Below are positions 47,851 through 59,142 of a DNA stretch of 64,000 nt, one piece after another. A program made the translations under genes and the position numbers. Under the pieces are notes generated by a model, which saw only the letters and a list, made by a program, of their open reading frames with translations, made no database searches and was not told the origin of the DNA. Source of the stretch: Sebastes aleutianus (taxonomy: Eukaryota; Chordata; Actinopteri; Perciformes; Sebastidae); the NCBI GenBank assembly GCA_916700875.1, contig CAKAKS010000060.1, forward strand, positions 2,533,334 to 2,597,333, written 5' to 3'. Numbering within the stretch: the stretch's first letter is position 1; the number at the start of each line of letters is the position of its first letter.

Positions 47851-49651
47851 TTAACACAATGACTTACATTTATATTAACTCATAAAACCCAACTAAAATA
47901 TGATATGACAGTTTTCTTACTGGGCTCTGTAAGAAGGAGGTTCGCTTTGAGGGAAATAGTAACACAGACGTGCCATGGGAATTGCAAAATATCGCTGCTA
48001 TTCTTGTTTAGTGAAAAACACACATGTAAACTAATAGCCCAGTCGATGCAGGTTTCATTGTTTTCCAAAGCTTACCCATGCTGGAGTGCTGAATTCAGAC
48101 TACTATGCATGTCAGACCTCCTCTTTCTAATTACAATAGAGTACGTAAACAGGACACCTTATCCCGTCTTTTTATTCAGTGCTCATGTAAATACATTAGT
48201 GGGAGTCGTCAATTATATTTGGACAGAAAACATTTGGCCCGTGTAACCACAGCAACTGCTGAGTTGTTTCAACCTCTAAAGCCAGAATGAGCAAGTTCAG
48301 TGTGTCCTGGGACCCCTCGGTCTTTAACACATGCTGAAACCCCCTCGCATGTTTGGCCATAACACAACCACGTGCAAACCTATCATTATTCTCCCTGCAT
48401 CTCCCGTGCATGAGCCACGGCTTCGCTTACGTCCACATACATGCTGCACTTCCTGGCATCTGTAATGTGTCACCTTTTCAGGAATAGAGGAAAAAGCTGC
48501 TCAGTTTCACCACTGACCTCAAAGATTTTTGACATGGGACAATGCATCATCACTGCACATGTAGAAACAACGTGTCTTTATTTAGGAAATCACATCTGCT
48601 GTGAGATCAAGTCAAAGGTAATCACCAAATTGGGATGGTGGCACACGAGGACACTGATATCTAATTGGTTCCCTAATACGTTCGCATGTCACAAATTATC
48701 AGCGTGAGGTTCCAGATTACGTTGTTCTAACAGGGAAATTAAGCAGGTTAAGGATGGAAGGGCCCAAAGGAAACTCTGCGGTGGTCAGGTCTTCCTACGT
48801 AAAATAAATAGAGACCGAGCAGTTTATTTGCACTGTGGCTAAATAGGGGGGACTGAGAGAGAGAGAGAGAGAGGAAGAGAAAGAGAGAGGGAGAGAGAAG
48901 AAGAGAAAGTGGTTTATTTTCACTGTGGCAAAATGGGTTTGTTTTAACTCTGCAGTGTTTGGAGTTGGAGTTATCCCCTGTGTGAGGCAGGCAGAAAGTC
49001 AAAAAGAAACAGGAGAGGAGGAAGGTGACAGAGCGACAGGAAGGTGTAACACAAGAAGGTAAATATGAAACTAAGAGGGGAAAGAGAGAGTAGTAAAAAA
49101 ATAGGGTTTGCAAGGCTCATATGTTCATGCTTAGTGTTGGGAAATCAGAGGATGAAACAAGAGATCCCATGTGAACCACTGCTGGGCCACAGCCAACTCT
49201 CTCTCTCTTATCCCGAGTCCCTCTATTAGTCTCTGTTTCACTTCATCACAATCCACACACCATTTCCCTGGTGTGAATGAGTATCATCAAAGGCAACTCC
49301 GCTATTGACGCATACACAGCATCACAACGTCACTGGCCTAATTCATCCCTGCGTTTGACCAAATAATAAAGGATGCTTGGAAACATGAGGTCTCTCATTA
49401 TCGCAAATAATGGTTCTGTTCATTGGGCTGTAATATTGTTATTACAAAGCTAGTTCTTTGAAATGATGCAGATTCAGTTTGGCCTTCAGAAACAAATGGA
49501 AACATTCAAGGAAACAAAATCAATGCCATTAACCTAGTGGACTAGAGGCCAGAGTGACACTGTAAAAACACTGTCAAGGTGAATATGTGGTCTTTCAGAA
49601 CAACTTTGAAAAAAGCTATGTCTATCTTCAAAGGCAAGACACTTATCATAC
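47851..49651. other. no gene recognised; purine-rich part
   Basis: The plus strand is purine-rich at 48840-49100 with GA runs at 48857-48910, producing a 121-codon low-complexity minus frame. Otherwise unassigned. Confidence 0.4.
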
Positions 49652-49838
49652 AGCCCATTTACACCTGATAAAAGCTGATCTGTATCTGGAGAAGGAAAAA
49701 CACATGTTCATGTAAGGGCATAAATGCATGCAGAGCACACTGTTATGAGACTGCGTTCGGTTCGGCCAAACCACATCTGAAGGTAGTCTGGTTCACATTG
49801 TGATCAGATCTTCATCAGGTGTAAACTCAATCCATGCA
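49652..49838. mobile_element. small degraded TIR element
   Basis: The left side (CCCATTTACACCTGATAAAA) and the reverse complement of the right side (TTGAGTTTACACCTGATGAA) form imperfect inverted repeats, each followed by a GATCTG motif. The style resembles the ends of the 32223-33089 element, but no target duplication is visible. Confidence 0.5.
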
Positions 49839-49867
49839 GCGTGACCACGTTCTTAAGAACAAAAATC

Positions 49868-50373
49868 GGCGCCTCTTCCTGCTGTCGACATCAAAGAACT
49901 AGCGGCGATGAAGGCCGACTGTTCATCGTCACCTCGCGTCACCTCTGACTTGGCCGACAAGTTGCATTTGAACAAACTGCAAAGACTAAAGACTACAGCC
50001 AGTTAGCAAGTACGTTCTGCACATGCCTGAGAGGAAATAGCCTAACTCTCCATACCAGTAGGCAGCGGTAGTCTCGTTCAAAAAGGGAAACCGGAAGACC
50101 GAGGACTGCAGATATACAAGCCGTTGTTATGTCGTTGTGAAAATATCTGTGTATTGAAATGATCAGATGAGATAAAGATGAAATAGCCAATCACTGTGAT
50201 TTCTCTCACCGACAGGCTCCGCCGCCGATTCAACATGCTGAATAGGCTGAAAAACCTCAGACAAGGGCAGACTAGAGTCGTCTGTGTGGGACACACCGCA
50301 AAAACTAGGCCGACAGATGCTCACCGACGGCCCCAAACTGTACACTGACCATCGGCCTGGTGTGTCAGGGTCT
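49868..50373 (-). mobile_element. second copy of the ACACACCAAG TTAA-type family
   Basis: Reverse complement matches 40679-41294 through CTGACACACCAGGCC, CAGTTTGGGGCCGTCGGTG and CGACATCAAAGAACTAG. The left end in this orientation is degraded (CCTCTTCCTGCTG), and the flank after the right end is TTAG rather than TTAA. Confidence 0.7.
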
Positions 50374-50377
50374 TTAG

Positions 50378-53130
50378 ACAAGCCCGGCAAAAGCTATAAG
50401 TAGTAGCAGTAGCTAGCAAGTTTTCCCTCGCAAAACGTGACTTAAAAATTAATGATGTCCGCCCTTGGCATTGCTTTCCCTGACCTGAGAGACCATGTTT
50501 TACTTCTTTACTATGTCTGAAGAAGCACATGAACAGCTTTAGGTCAGGCAAAGCACTGAAGTCGTGCTTGCATTAGCTTCATCAGTTTCATTCATATTAA
50601 CTAGCTAATTAATCGGCTGCTTAGCAACCAGCTGATTAGTAACGTCCAATCATAGGTGCCCATTAGAACTTGACATTTCTCACAAGTATTATGCTGATAT
50701 GCTCATTCCAACACGGTTTACTGCTGCAGCTCCGTCCACTTAACTTCACTGAGATTTACAGCTCATGTGTGTGTTTCGTAAGGAGGGGGGGGGGGGGGGG
50801 GGGGTTTGTGAGCCCAGTGGCTTTTCCAACAAACCTGAACGTATAACCATTTACGAATATGAATATGAATATGAATAACATATTCCTTGATGTAAATGCC
50901 TCTGACCGAGATGTTTCTGAATAATCCTGCCATCAAAAACCTGCCTCCAGGCGAAACTGCTATTGCTCAACATGATTCTTAAAGATAGAGTTTCAGCAAG
51001 TTGTGGTTCTAATTATAGTCATGTTAGGAGGAACAGTATTGCATTATTTAAAATACAAATGCACTGGTTATAAAAATCCAAAGCGAAGCTTGACCAAGTT
51101 CAATCCAGATAGGTCACATTTTGTCAGTTGGTTCCCAGACCTGGCTGTGACCTTTAACTACTGCTGCACTGCTGGATATGCATGCGCTCCTTTACACAGT
51201 GGAATCTGGATAATTCATGTTTTGCTTCTGTCCATTTTTACTGTAAAACAGCCAGCAAAGAAATGTCAAGAGCTGGATGTAGTTAAGATGCTCGATGTAC
51301 AGTGTAGCCCCTCTCGAAAAACAACCCTTTTGGAAAATCCTCTGGGCTTCCTCAAGTAAAACAGAGGTGAAGTATGGTTAGCAGAACTCTAACACAGATT
51401 TCTTATGGCCCTAGAGTGTCCAGTGTCACACACTCTTGTTACAAGATCCAGATTTCCAAGCACCTTGTACCCACATTATCTTTGACTTCTGAGACATTCT
51501 CATCCAAACCGTGCACTTTCCTAACATTATGACTCAATCCGAACCATTATGTATGGGATAGTGAGTGACGATAACCAGAATACTTGTCAGGATAAATTAC
51601 TTAATCTGCTGTCATCTGATAGATCCCTAATGTAGAAATGATCCAGTGACCCTCATGGGGTACAACGAGTAAAAGATCATAAATCTCCATGTGCCACATG
51701 TGGTGAAAGACATAAATCAATAGAAGTCCATAATAGATCCTTTTCAGATATAAAACTGCAGGCTGCTTTGCTAGCTCACAATGCCACATCATCTGAGGTA
51801 TTCCTCTATTAACAGAAACATGGACCCAAATCAGACCTTATGGGATGTTTTAGAACTCACATAGTTGTTGATTTGAAAATGTATTTGGGCATTACAAATG
51901 TCACATGTTGAAGTAAAACAGGCCTGTATCATAGAGAATATATCCGTAGCACCTGAGCACAAATGTTATCCACGCCCTTTAAACATTTGTATTGGCAGCG
52001 TTCATGACAAGTTCTGGGTGAGTGTCCAGTCTGCTTTTCATCAGTCAATGACAGACTTCACTTTACTACCCAAACCTCTGTGTCAAGCACATCTCCTGAA
52101 ACCAAATCCGACTGGAGAGTAATCATCTGTAGCGTCTCATCAACGCCCTCCGCCCCAAACAGGCGGATTTCCACTTTTATTGTGTTAAGTGTTCACATCT
52201 AGGAACACAGTCATTGGTCAAGAGGGTCATTTTTCTATTTGAGTAGACAAAACTAATACAAAGCACTTCCTGAAACTTCAGCATATCAATGCAACATGTT
52301 TTCTTTCATCAGGTGAATCTCAAAATATCCACACTGGTGTTTTTCTCCTCCCACACTAAGAGCCAAAGACAAAGACACAAAGGTTAAATCTCTTTTTCAT
52401 CCACTTTCAGTTTACAAAACAACAAAATTGTGCTTTGCAGCCATTATCTGGTGAGGAGCAAAGTGGGACAGACACAGCAGATTAGTGCACTTAGTGTCAG
52501 CAGTTTAAACACACACTCTGACACACAGGAATTCACATCTTTCAAATATTTCTGTTTTCATTATCTGAAAACTAAAGAAGTATAAAATAGTGGTTTCATT
52601 GCTGCTTATAAGTGCTACCAGGGCGAACAGTAGTTCCTGTATTGCTGCAGTGCAAAAAACTACGTTTGAGTGTGTCACATTTTGTAAGTTCAGACAAGGT
52701 CTAGGTAAAGTATTACTCAGCATAAGAGACATGCCCCTCTGGACTGACTCATACCATGTCGAACACAAAGTGAGGATGGATTTGCCCTGAAGGTGTTAAT
52801 CACCGTCTTCAAAGGACACACTAAAAAAAGGCAAACTGATCCGGCTGAAGCATGATTCACTTACAACAGAAGCTCCATAAATCCATTAGCTCAGTACTAA
52901 ACTGTATTTCCACTTCCAAAGAAGATACTTCACATAATTGGTTCAAATACCGTTGGACAGTTTTAGACCGGAGACAAGGGAGCCAAGATTGACATCAGCT
53001 GACCTTTAACCTGCCTTCATGCCAAGAATTAAGCTAATAGCACCAGAACCACTTCTTCAATGGAGCTGTGCTCCATTTTCTTCAACCTCTAACCTGACTG
53101 AAGTACCTAATTCAAACCAGTAATTACTAC
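50378..53130. other. no gene recognised; contains G20 tract
   Basis: Unassigned sequence with a run of 20 G at 50785-50804 and three tandem ATATGA units near 50860. A 118-codon frame at 51003-51359 shows no domain. Confidence 0.4.
50785..50804. repeat. 20-base poly(G) tract
   Basis: Uninterrupted G run; G-quadruplex capable. Confidence 0.9.
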
Positions 53131-53534
53131 TAGGGCTGTCAAATATTCAAATATTTAATCATGATTAATTGCATGATTGTTCATAGTTAATCGCGATTAA
53201 TCGCAAATTAATCACATATTTTTGATCTGTTCAAAATGAACCTTAAAGAGAGATTTGTGAAGTATTTAATACTCTTATCAACATGGGAGTGAACAAATAT
53301 GTTGCTTTATGCAAATGTTTGTATATATTTATTACTGGAAATCAATTTACAACACAAAACAATGACAGATATTATCCAGAAACCCTCACAGGATTCTTTA
53401 GGTTTTCTAGTTTCATAGGATGCCAGTATCTTCACTTTAGCTTTACAACTGAACCTGCCACAACCTAAAAATTGCAATTTGCGTTAAAGAAATTAGTGGC
53501 GTTCAAATTTATTTGTGTTAACGCGTTACTATTG
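53131..53534 (+). mobile_element. hAT-type element, internally deleted
   Basis: Starts TAGGGCTGTCAAATATTC and ends near GTTAACGCGTTACTATTG, the right side typical of this family apart from a missing last 10-15 bases. The left part matches 12101-12315. At CCTCACAG it jumps to GATTCTTTAGGTTTTC, which in the fuller order lies after the module seen at 17823-18040. About 300 bp of interior are therefore deleted. Confidence 0.7.
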
Positions 53535-53539
53535 TGTTT

Positions 53540-53725
53540 ACTTGGACTTAGTAAATACCAATAAATTATTTGTGAAATAATAAAACTGTTTTTTATTTAT
53601 TTATTTCATTGATAGTTATGCATTAAAAATAAAATGATCCTAAACCCTTGAGTTAAATTCATTATTTCCATGGACTTAAAATCATTGTTTTATTTGATGG
53701 CCTTGCTGACACAGAGCCAGTTGAA
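53540..53725. mobile_element. fragment related to the 58322-59134 element
   Basis: Shares with 58875-59045 the phrases TTTATTTATTTATTTCA, TGATAGTTAT, AAGTTAAATTC, ATTATTTCC and TTGTTTTATTTGATGGCCTT in the same order. It directly follows the hAT copy at 53131-53534, suggesting nested insertion. Confidence 0.65.
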
Positions 53726-54244
53726 AATTGGCAAAGTTTCCCTTGAATGAATTAGACCTCAGCCACATTGTTTTGGGAAATGAAAACGTTTTTTGCCCAC
53801 TGATATCCAAACACACATCTCTTCCTATCTTTGCATATTGCTCTGTTGGCTACTACAATCCACAGATGGTCCAGTTTTATACGACCAGTGTGGCTAGCTA
53901 GTCGACCCAGAGTGCAGGATGAGTCATCAAACATTTGAACCGTCATCAAACATTTGAAACCGTGTACAGGAAGTGAAAAGACTGGGATTTTGAACAGTTT
54001 TTGATGTAAAAATACTCTGATACAGATTTTTTTTTTTTTTTTACATATATTTGGCGTATAACAAGAGATATATGAACAAATAACATAGAGACACAGGATT
54101 AAAACTAAGAACATGTACTTTTCATTTCATGGGGACTTAAAGATGCGTGTTGATTTTTAGAAATAATCTTGAACAAAAAGCGTTTGTATTATAAATCTTT
54201 TTTGCTGCAGAGTTAAATTTGTTTATCAAAGATGCAAAAAAATA

Positions 54245-54591
54245 TTTGATCGAATCGATTAATGTGTGGATTATTTTCTCGATGAATCAATTAGTTGTTT
54301 GGTCTAAAAATGGTCATAAAATGGTGAAAAATGTCGATCAGTGTTTCCCAAAGCCCAAGATGACGTCCTCAAATGTCTTGTTTTGTCCACAACTCAAAGA
54401 TATTTAGTTTACTGTCACAGAGGAGTAAAGAAACCTGAAAAAAAATCCCATTTAAGAAGCTGAAATCAGAGAATTTTTACTATTTTTGTTAAAAAGTTAC
54501 TCAATTACCGATTAATCAATTATGAAAATAGCTGTCGATTAATTCAATAGTTGCCAAGTAATCGACTGATTGATTAATCATTACAGCTGTA
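54245..54591 (+). mobile_element. common fish repeat (GATTAATC-rich), hAT-like
   Basis: Contains AATCAATTAGTTGTTTGGTC, GAAAAATGTCGATCAGTG, CCCAAAGCCCAAGATGACG and CCACAACTCAAAGATATTTA, and ends in GATTGATTAATCATTACAGC. The series is one I know as abundant in teleost genomes. No coding capacity. Superfamily uncertain. Confidence 0.7.
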
Positions 54592-55477
54592 CTTTGGAAA
54601 TACTGCCAGAATTGTGAGTGGTGCTAACTTAAAAGAAAATCTATTTAAAGGCACAGAGAAGTAGACATTGTTTAAGGGCTGGTTAAAGAATGGACACTAA
54701 ACACAAGGATCCCACATAAAGCAGACGGAGACACAGCGAGACAGTAATGACTAAGACACTTAAGTTTTTGGGTCAGAGAAAATTAGTGTGAAAGACCAGG
54801 TGACCGTGAATGAGAAGGTCTGAGAGCCACTGAGTGAGAGATCAATGGGTCAGTCAGCGGGTTAGACAGGGGGGGGGTGCGAAACCTCCAGATTATTGAT
54901 CACTGCAGGCACCAGTCCATCTCGCCCCTGGACAGCTGTGGCTTGTCCACTCTGACCTCTGGAAGAAATATACCTGCACCTCAACAGCATGGCCTATATT
55001 CTCTCTCTGCTTTATCTCCACCAGGCCTGCTGGGAGAGGAATGAAAAAGAGAAGACGGACAGGCCTTCTCTTTAAAGACTGTGACAAGACAGGACTGCAG
55101 AGCCTTTAACATGAAAGCTGAAAAAGTGCAATTTAAATACCTCCCCTACGCATTCTTCTGTGTAAGACGCTGCCTCCAACACCATTTATGCTCTTTGAGC
55201 CTCTTATCACTAACTTAGCAGGTATCCTGAAGGATGACTGGTTGGAATGACAGCACTAAAGGAGTCTCTTTGTAGTGTGAATGTAGGACGCGTTTACTAA
55301 TCAGTGACAGTGATGTATCTGGGAGATGTCGAGTTGACAGGCCTCTCTGTGGGTTTGTTTGGTCTCTGTGATACTGTACTGATGGAGCATTCCTCTTTTT
55401 GGTCAATCTATACTGCTAACTATACAGATGACTGGCTCTTATGGTATCAGTACATGCTTTATTATATATTTATGTAA
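54592..55477. other. no gene recognised
   Basis: Unassigned sequence with a short G8 run near 54870. Confidence 0.4.
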
Positions 55478-55612
55478 GGGATAATGTACAGAGAGCCGGT
55501 CATTGTTGTGAAAGAATCCCTGACAGGGCGATGCTGCACTTCGCGTCGGGGTCTCTCATCGCCCTGAAGGGGATTCTTGCACAACAGTGACCTGCTAGTT
55601 GTACATTATCCC
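55478..55612. repeat. 135-bp foldback (long inverted repeat)
   Basis: The left arm 55478-55534 (GGGATAATGTACA...CAGGGCGATG) pairs with the right arm 55556-55612 (CATCGCCCTG...TGTACATTATCCC) with a few mismatches. A loop of about 20 bases reads through ACTTCGCGTCGGGG. The structure could form a long hairpin in DNA or RNA. Confidence 0.85.
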
Positions 55613-55613
55613 G

Positions 55614-55852
55614 CTTATTACACGGCTACTTACTTAAGAAATCAATATTTTGACACAAAAACGGTCCTCCAGAGTCCGACATCAGAGCTGCGCCCATAGC
55701 AACGGTCTGCTATACATAGCAACGGTCTGCTATACATAGCAACGGTCTGCTATACATAGCAACGGTCTACAGAAATATATACAGAAATTACAGACCGCAG
55801 AACGCTGGATCGACTAATCCGAATCGAGTATTCAACACAGCCGTGTAATAAG
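55614..55852. mobile_element. 239-bp segment with 14-bp perfect TIRs
   Basis: CTTATTACACGGCT at 55614-55627 is the exact reverse complement of AGCCGTGTAATAAG at 55839-55852. It lies immediately beside the foldback and contains a 20-bp tandem repeat. No convincing target duplication, so the foldback and this segment may be parts of one larger repeat. Confidence 0.55.
55695..55769. repeat. 20-bp tandem repeat, 3.75 copies
   Basis: The unit CATAGCAACGGTCTGCTATA is repeated three times exactly and a fourth time in part. Confidence 0.95.
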
Positions 55853-55859
55853 TTAACTT

Positions 55860-58321
55860 CATTTTTTTTGTTAGTTTTAGTTAAACAGACTTTTCCAGGA
55901 GCTTCCAGGGGCCTTGGCCTGATTTCAAAATAAAAGTCAGATAGATATACTGGTCATCATATTACATTATCCATCTCAATTTTCATATCAATAGATCACA
56001 TGGGGTTCTAATCCCTGCGGTGGGAGAGATTCAGACCAACGGAAGCAGAAGAAACCGAGGTGGATTACTTCATGACATGCAGCTGGGAAAGACTGTATTG
56101 ACGGCTGATTCCTGATAAAACAATACTGGGGTATGCATGCCAAAAAATACAAATGTTGTCAAAAGAGGAAAGAAATGGTAGTGAAATCACAGAGGAAAAC
56201 AGTAGTTCTCCAGACTTTCTGATGCAATGCTGCTCAGTAAAGTATGATTGCCAGTAATTGAGTGTGAAATGATGAGCAGAGATGTTGCAAATTGTGACTT
56301 AAATATTCATCTGAAATGATCATCTTTCTAAACAGACAACTTTGCACCACAGACCAAAAAAAGGTCCAGACCTGTCAATATTGCAGCCTTTTCAGATGTT
56401 CATGTTTTTTTTTTGCTGGAGGCTTATAAAGGTTTCAGACCCCTTCATTTTGCAGCTCTTTCATACATGACTTTCCAGCTGGTTCTGTGACCGTAGCCCT
56501 GAAGGGTCACATGTGACCTTTGAACTTCTGGGATCCCGGACATTCTGCACTCTGACTCCAGAGGTTAGAGATCACGTCGCCGATTATGTCTGGCCGCTGA
56601 CCACGTCTGAATCAAAGGGAAAGCAGGGCTTTGGTTTATGTGCGAGTGTGTTATGCGGATAATTATGGCCGTTCAGTCAACAAATCAACTTCAGGATGTC
56701 AGTACATGTGCTGAGGTGGTTTGTGTGTGTGAGAGAGAGAATTTCTGCATGAGAAAGCTTGCGTGTCTCACACCAAAGGTGGAGGTGTTACAGAAAGAGA
56801 AGAATTTGATCCAAACTTCCTCTGATCCCGGACTAGCAGGGGTCCAGTTCTGTCACATGTTTGCCTGTCTGTTCAGATAAGACCAGCGAGCACAGAGAAA
56901 GGTCCACAGCGTGCTCAGACAGCAGGGTATTCTGATAATGTAATGAGTCAAAGCCCACATATCACGTGCCAACATGGGTCTTATCCACATCGCAAATAAG
57001 ATGAGATTGTGTGCTTTTATCACATCATTGCAGCAGCAGAACCGAAATCAAGAAATCTCAAAATCAAGACGTGAATATAACGATAATTGAAAGGTTAAAA
57101 TAGGGTGTAGATAACATTAAGCCCACAACAATAAAGCTAATACAAGACAGTGTGGATAAGCAGCAGGCTTAGTTGGGTGCATAACGGATGCCCTCTTTGT
57201 CCTTAATTTGATTTGTACAAGTACTAAACTACAGGATCTCCCTATAATGCAGGGATCCAGAGTACACATTATACTGTATATGCATGTGTTCCTGGGTTTA
57301 TATCCAGTTCATTGTACGTCATATTGTGTCTCCCATATTCCCCATCACACCCCACTGTTTGAGGAAAATCAGCTGGTGCAGCATTAACTCAATGATAAAA
57401 CTAAGTTAGAATTCAGGTAGTATTTTTCACACAGTTGCAACCAAGAAGTGAAGCAAAATTGTTTCAGTGGGTAATTCACGAGATACATACATCATTTCTA
57501 CATGTCTTCTTATTGCCCTTATGAAGACCTCTTACATAACACAGTATGATAGATGGAGGGCAGGACTTTGGTGAAACATCGGTAACTAATGTCACGCTTG
57601 TGATCATTATTCACCCCTGTGTGCTCTGTGACCGTTGTACAGTCAAATTAAGGCTTCTCTGTGTGCTGCCGTGTGTTGAAGTCTTGTGATCTACACAGCA
57701 GGCCGTCCCCCCGCCTTGCCTGTTCTCCCATCTCTTGTGTCACAGTGATTGTTTCATTCATTCACTGATTCCTCTACTGGTTGAATGTATTAAACAGATT
57801 CATTTGATGAGCAGTTTTAAAACACTTGACGAACCTTTCAGCCAAAATCAAAACCTAAACCTAAATCAAAACTAGGGCATAGGCAGTCCTTTAAAGGTGA
57901 ATCTTACACACCGATTGACAATCTGTAGTGGGGATGACCTGCAACTCTATAGAGCAACTTTTTGGGTTTCTGAAGAGCTGACAACAAACAGAGAGTCTAC
58001 TTTTGTAATTGCAGTAATTATGACCATGTAATAGTGTTTAAGGAAGGATTCATTCTTTAGGAAAGATTTGTGGCTGGAAAGAGGGGTTGAGAACACAAAG
58101 GGAGTGTCCTGAGTCTTCTCAAACCTGATACTCTCCACTGCAATTCATTGTATTATCCAGCGTCTGCATTCTTTAATTGAACATCCTGTACATACTGCAG
58201 TAGTCCTGTGCATTAGGATAGTGCAGCCTGTAGTATAAATTCACCTCATCCACATGCAGCAGGCAGCTCCTCAGTCCATAATGACTTGAAGATAATGGAG
58301 TAAGTGACTGACAGTAATGAA
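55860..58321. other. no gene recognised
   Basis: Unassigned sequence; the 80-codon frame at 56638-56880 and the minus frame at 57947-58138 show no domain. Confidence 0.4.
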
Positions 58322-59134
58322 CAGGGCAAGAATTTCCCTGACGGCCACGGCCGCCATGGTCGTCTTGGCCCCTGTGTCTGGCCTTGATGCCCTTCTGAAA
58401 ATCGTATGCCCTGCAGCCACAGTGGCCTTGATGCCCGCCCGTGCTGCCTCGGCTCGTTTTGCCACTTTCTCCTCTGCCTCTTTCCTGTCAATATGGTTTT
58501 TAGACACCAGTGTCTTTAATTGGGCAACATCAATTAAAACGCTGCACACATAACCGGCGGTGGGTTTGATTTCGAGTCCAGTATGAACCACTGTAAAGCC
58601 GGGCTATTTATGACAATAGTTTGACACCGGGCGTAGCTGCGCCGTGTTTCGGCTGCAACGCGACCGCCGTAGCTGATCACGGCCACTCCTGACAATGCTT
58701 GTGATTCCACCAAACGTGCTGCAGCATGTTTCAGAAGTGTTTCAGAAGCGGCTCTGCTCCACAAAAGCTACGCACCTAGTCGAGTGTGTCTCCTTTGCTG
58801 GTTGAGGGGATGCACCCAAAACTGTCTCCTTCTCTTTCTCTCTTTCTTTCTATTTCTAATTACAAATACGGTATTGGTAATTTGTAAATAAATACCAATT
58901 TATTTTGTGATATAAACAGCTTTTTTATTTATTTATTTCACTGATAGTTATATTGTATATTAAAAATATAATCATCCTTAACCTTTAAGTTAAATTCCTT
59001 ATTTCCCTGGAAATAAAATCATTGTTTTATTTGATGGCCTTGCTGCCCTGGCATTTGACCTTTGTGCCCTCAAAAAAATGACAACAACAAAGGCCAAGTG
59101 GCCTTGCCCCTAAAATGATGAAATTCCAGGCCTG
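58322..59134. mobile_element. 813-bp hAT element with 7/8 TSD
   Basis: The left end CAGGGCAAGAATTTC and the reverse complement of the right end CAGGCCTGGAATTTC match at 12 of 15 bases. The flanking octamers are GTAATGAA (58314-58321) and GTAATGAG (59135-59142), 7 of 8 identical. GGCCTTG.TGCCC motifs repeat near both ends (58382, 58424, 59037 and the reverse at 59091), as expected for transposase-binding subterminal repeats. A 106-codon minus-strand frame crosses the left end and is not a recognisable transposase. Confidence 0.75.
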
Positions 59135-59142
59135 GTAATGAG

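Noticed and set aside
55695..55769. CRISPR-like array
   Set aside because: Contiguous 20-bp tandem units with no spacers, in an animal genome.
58271..58591. 106-codon minus-strand frame as a transposase gene
   Set aside because: It lacks any hAT transposase motif and extends past the element end; kept only as a point to check.
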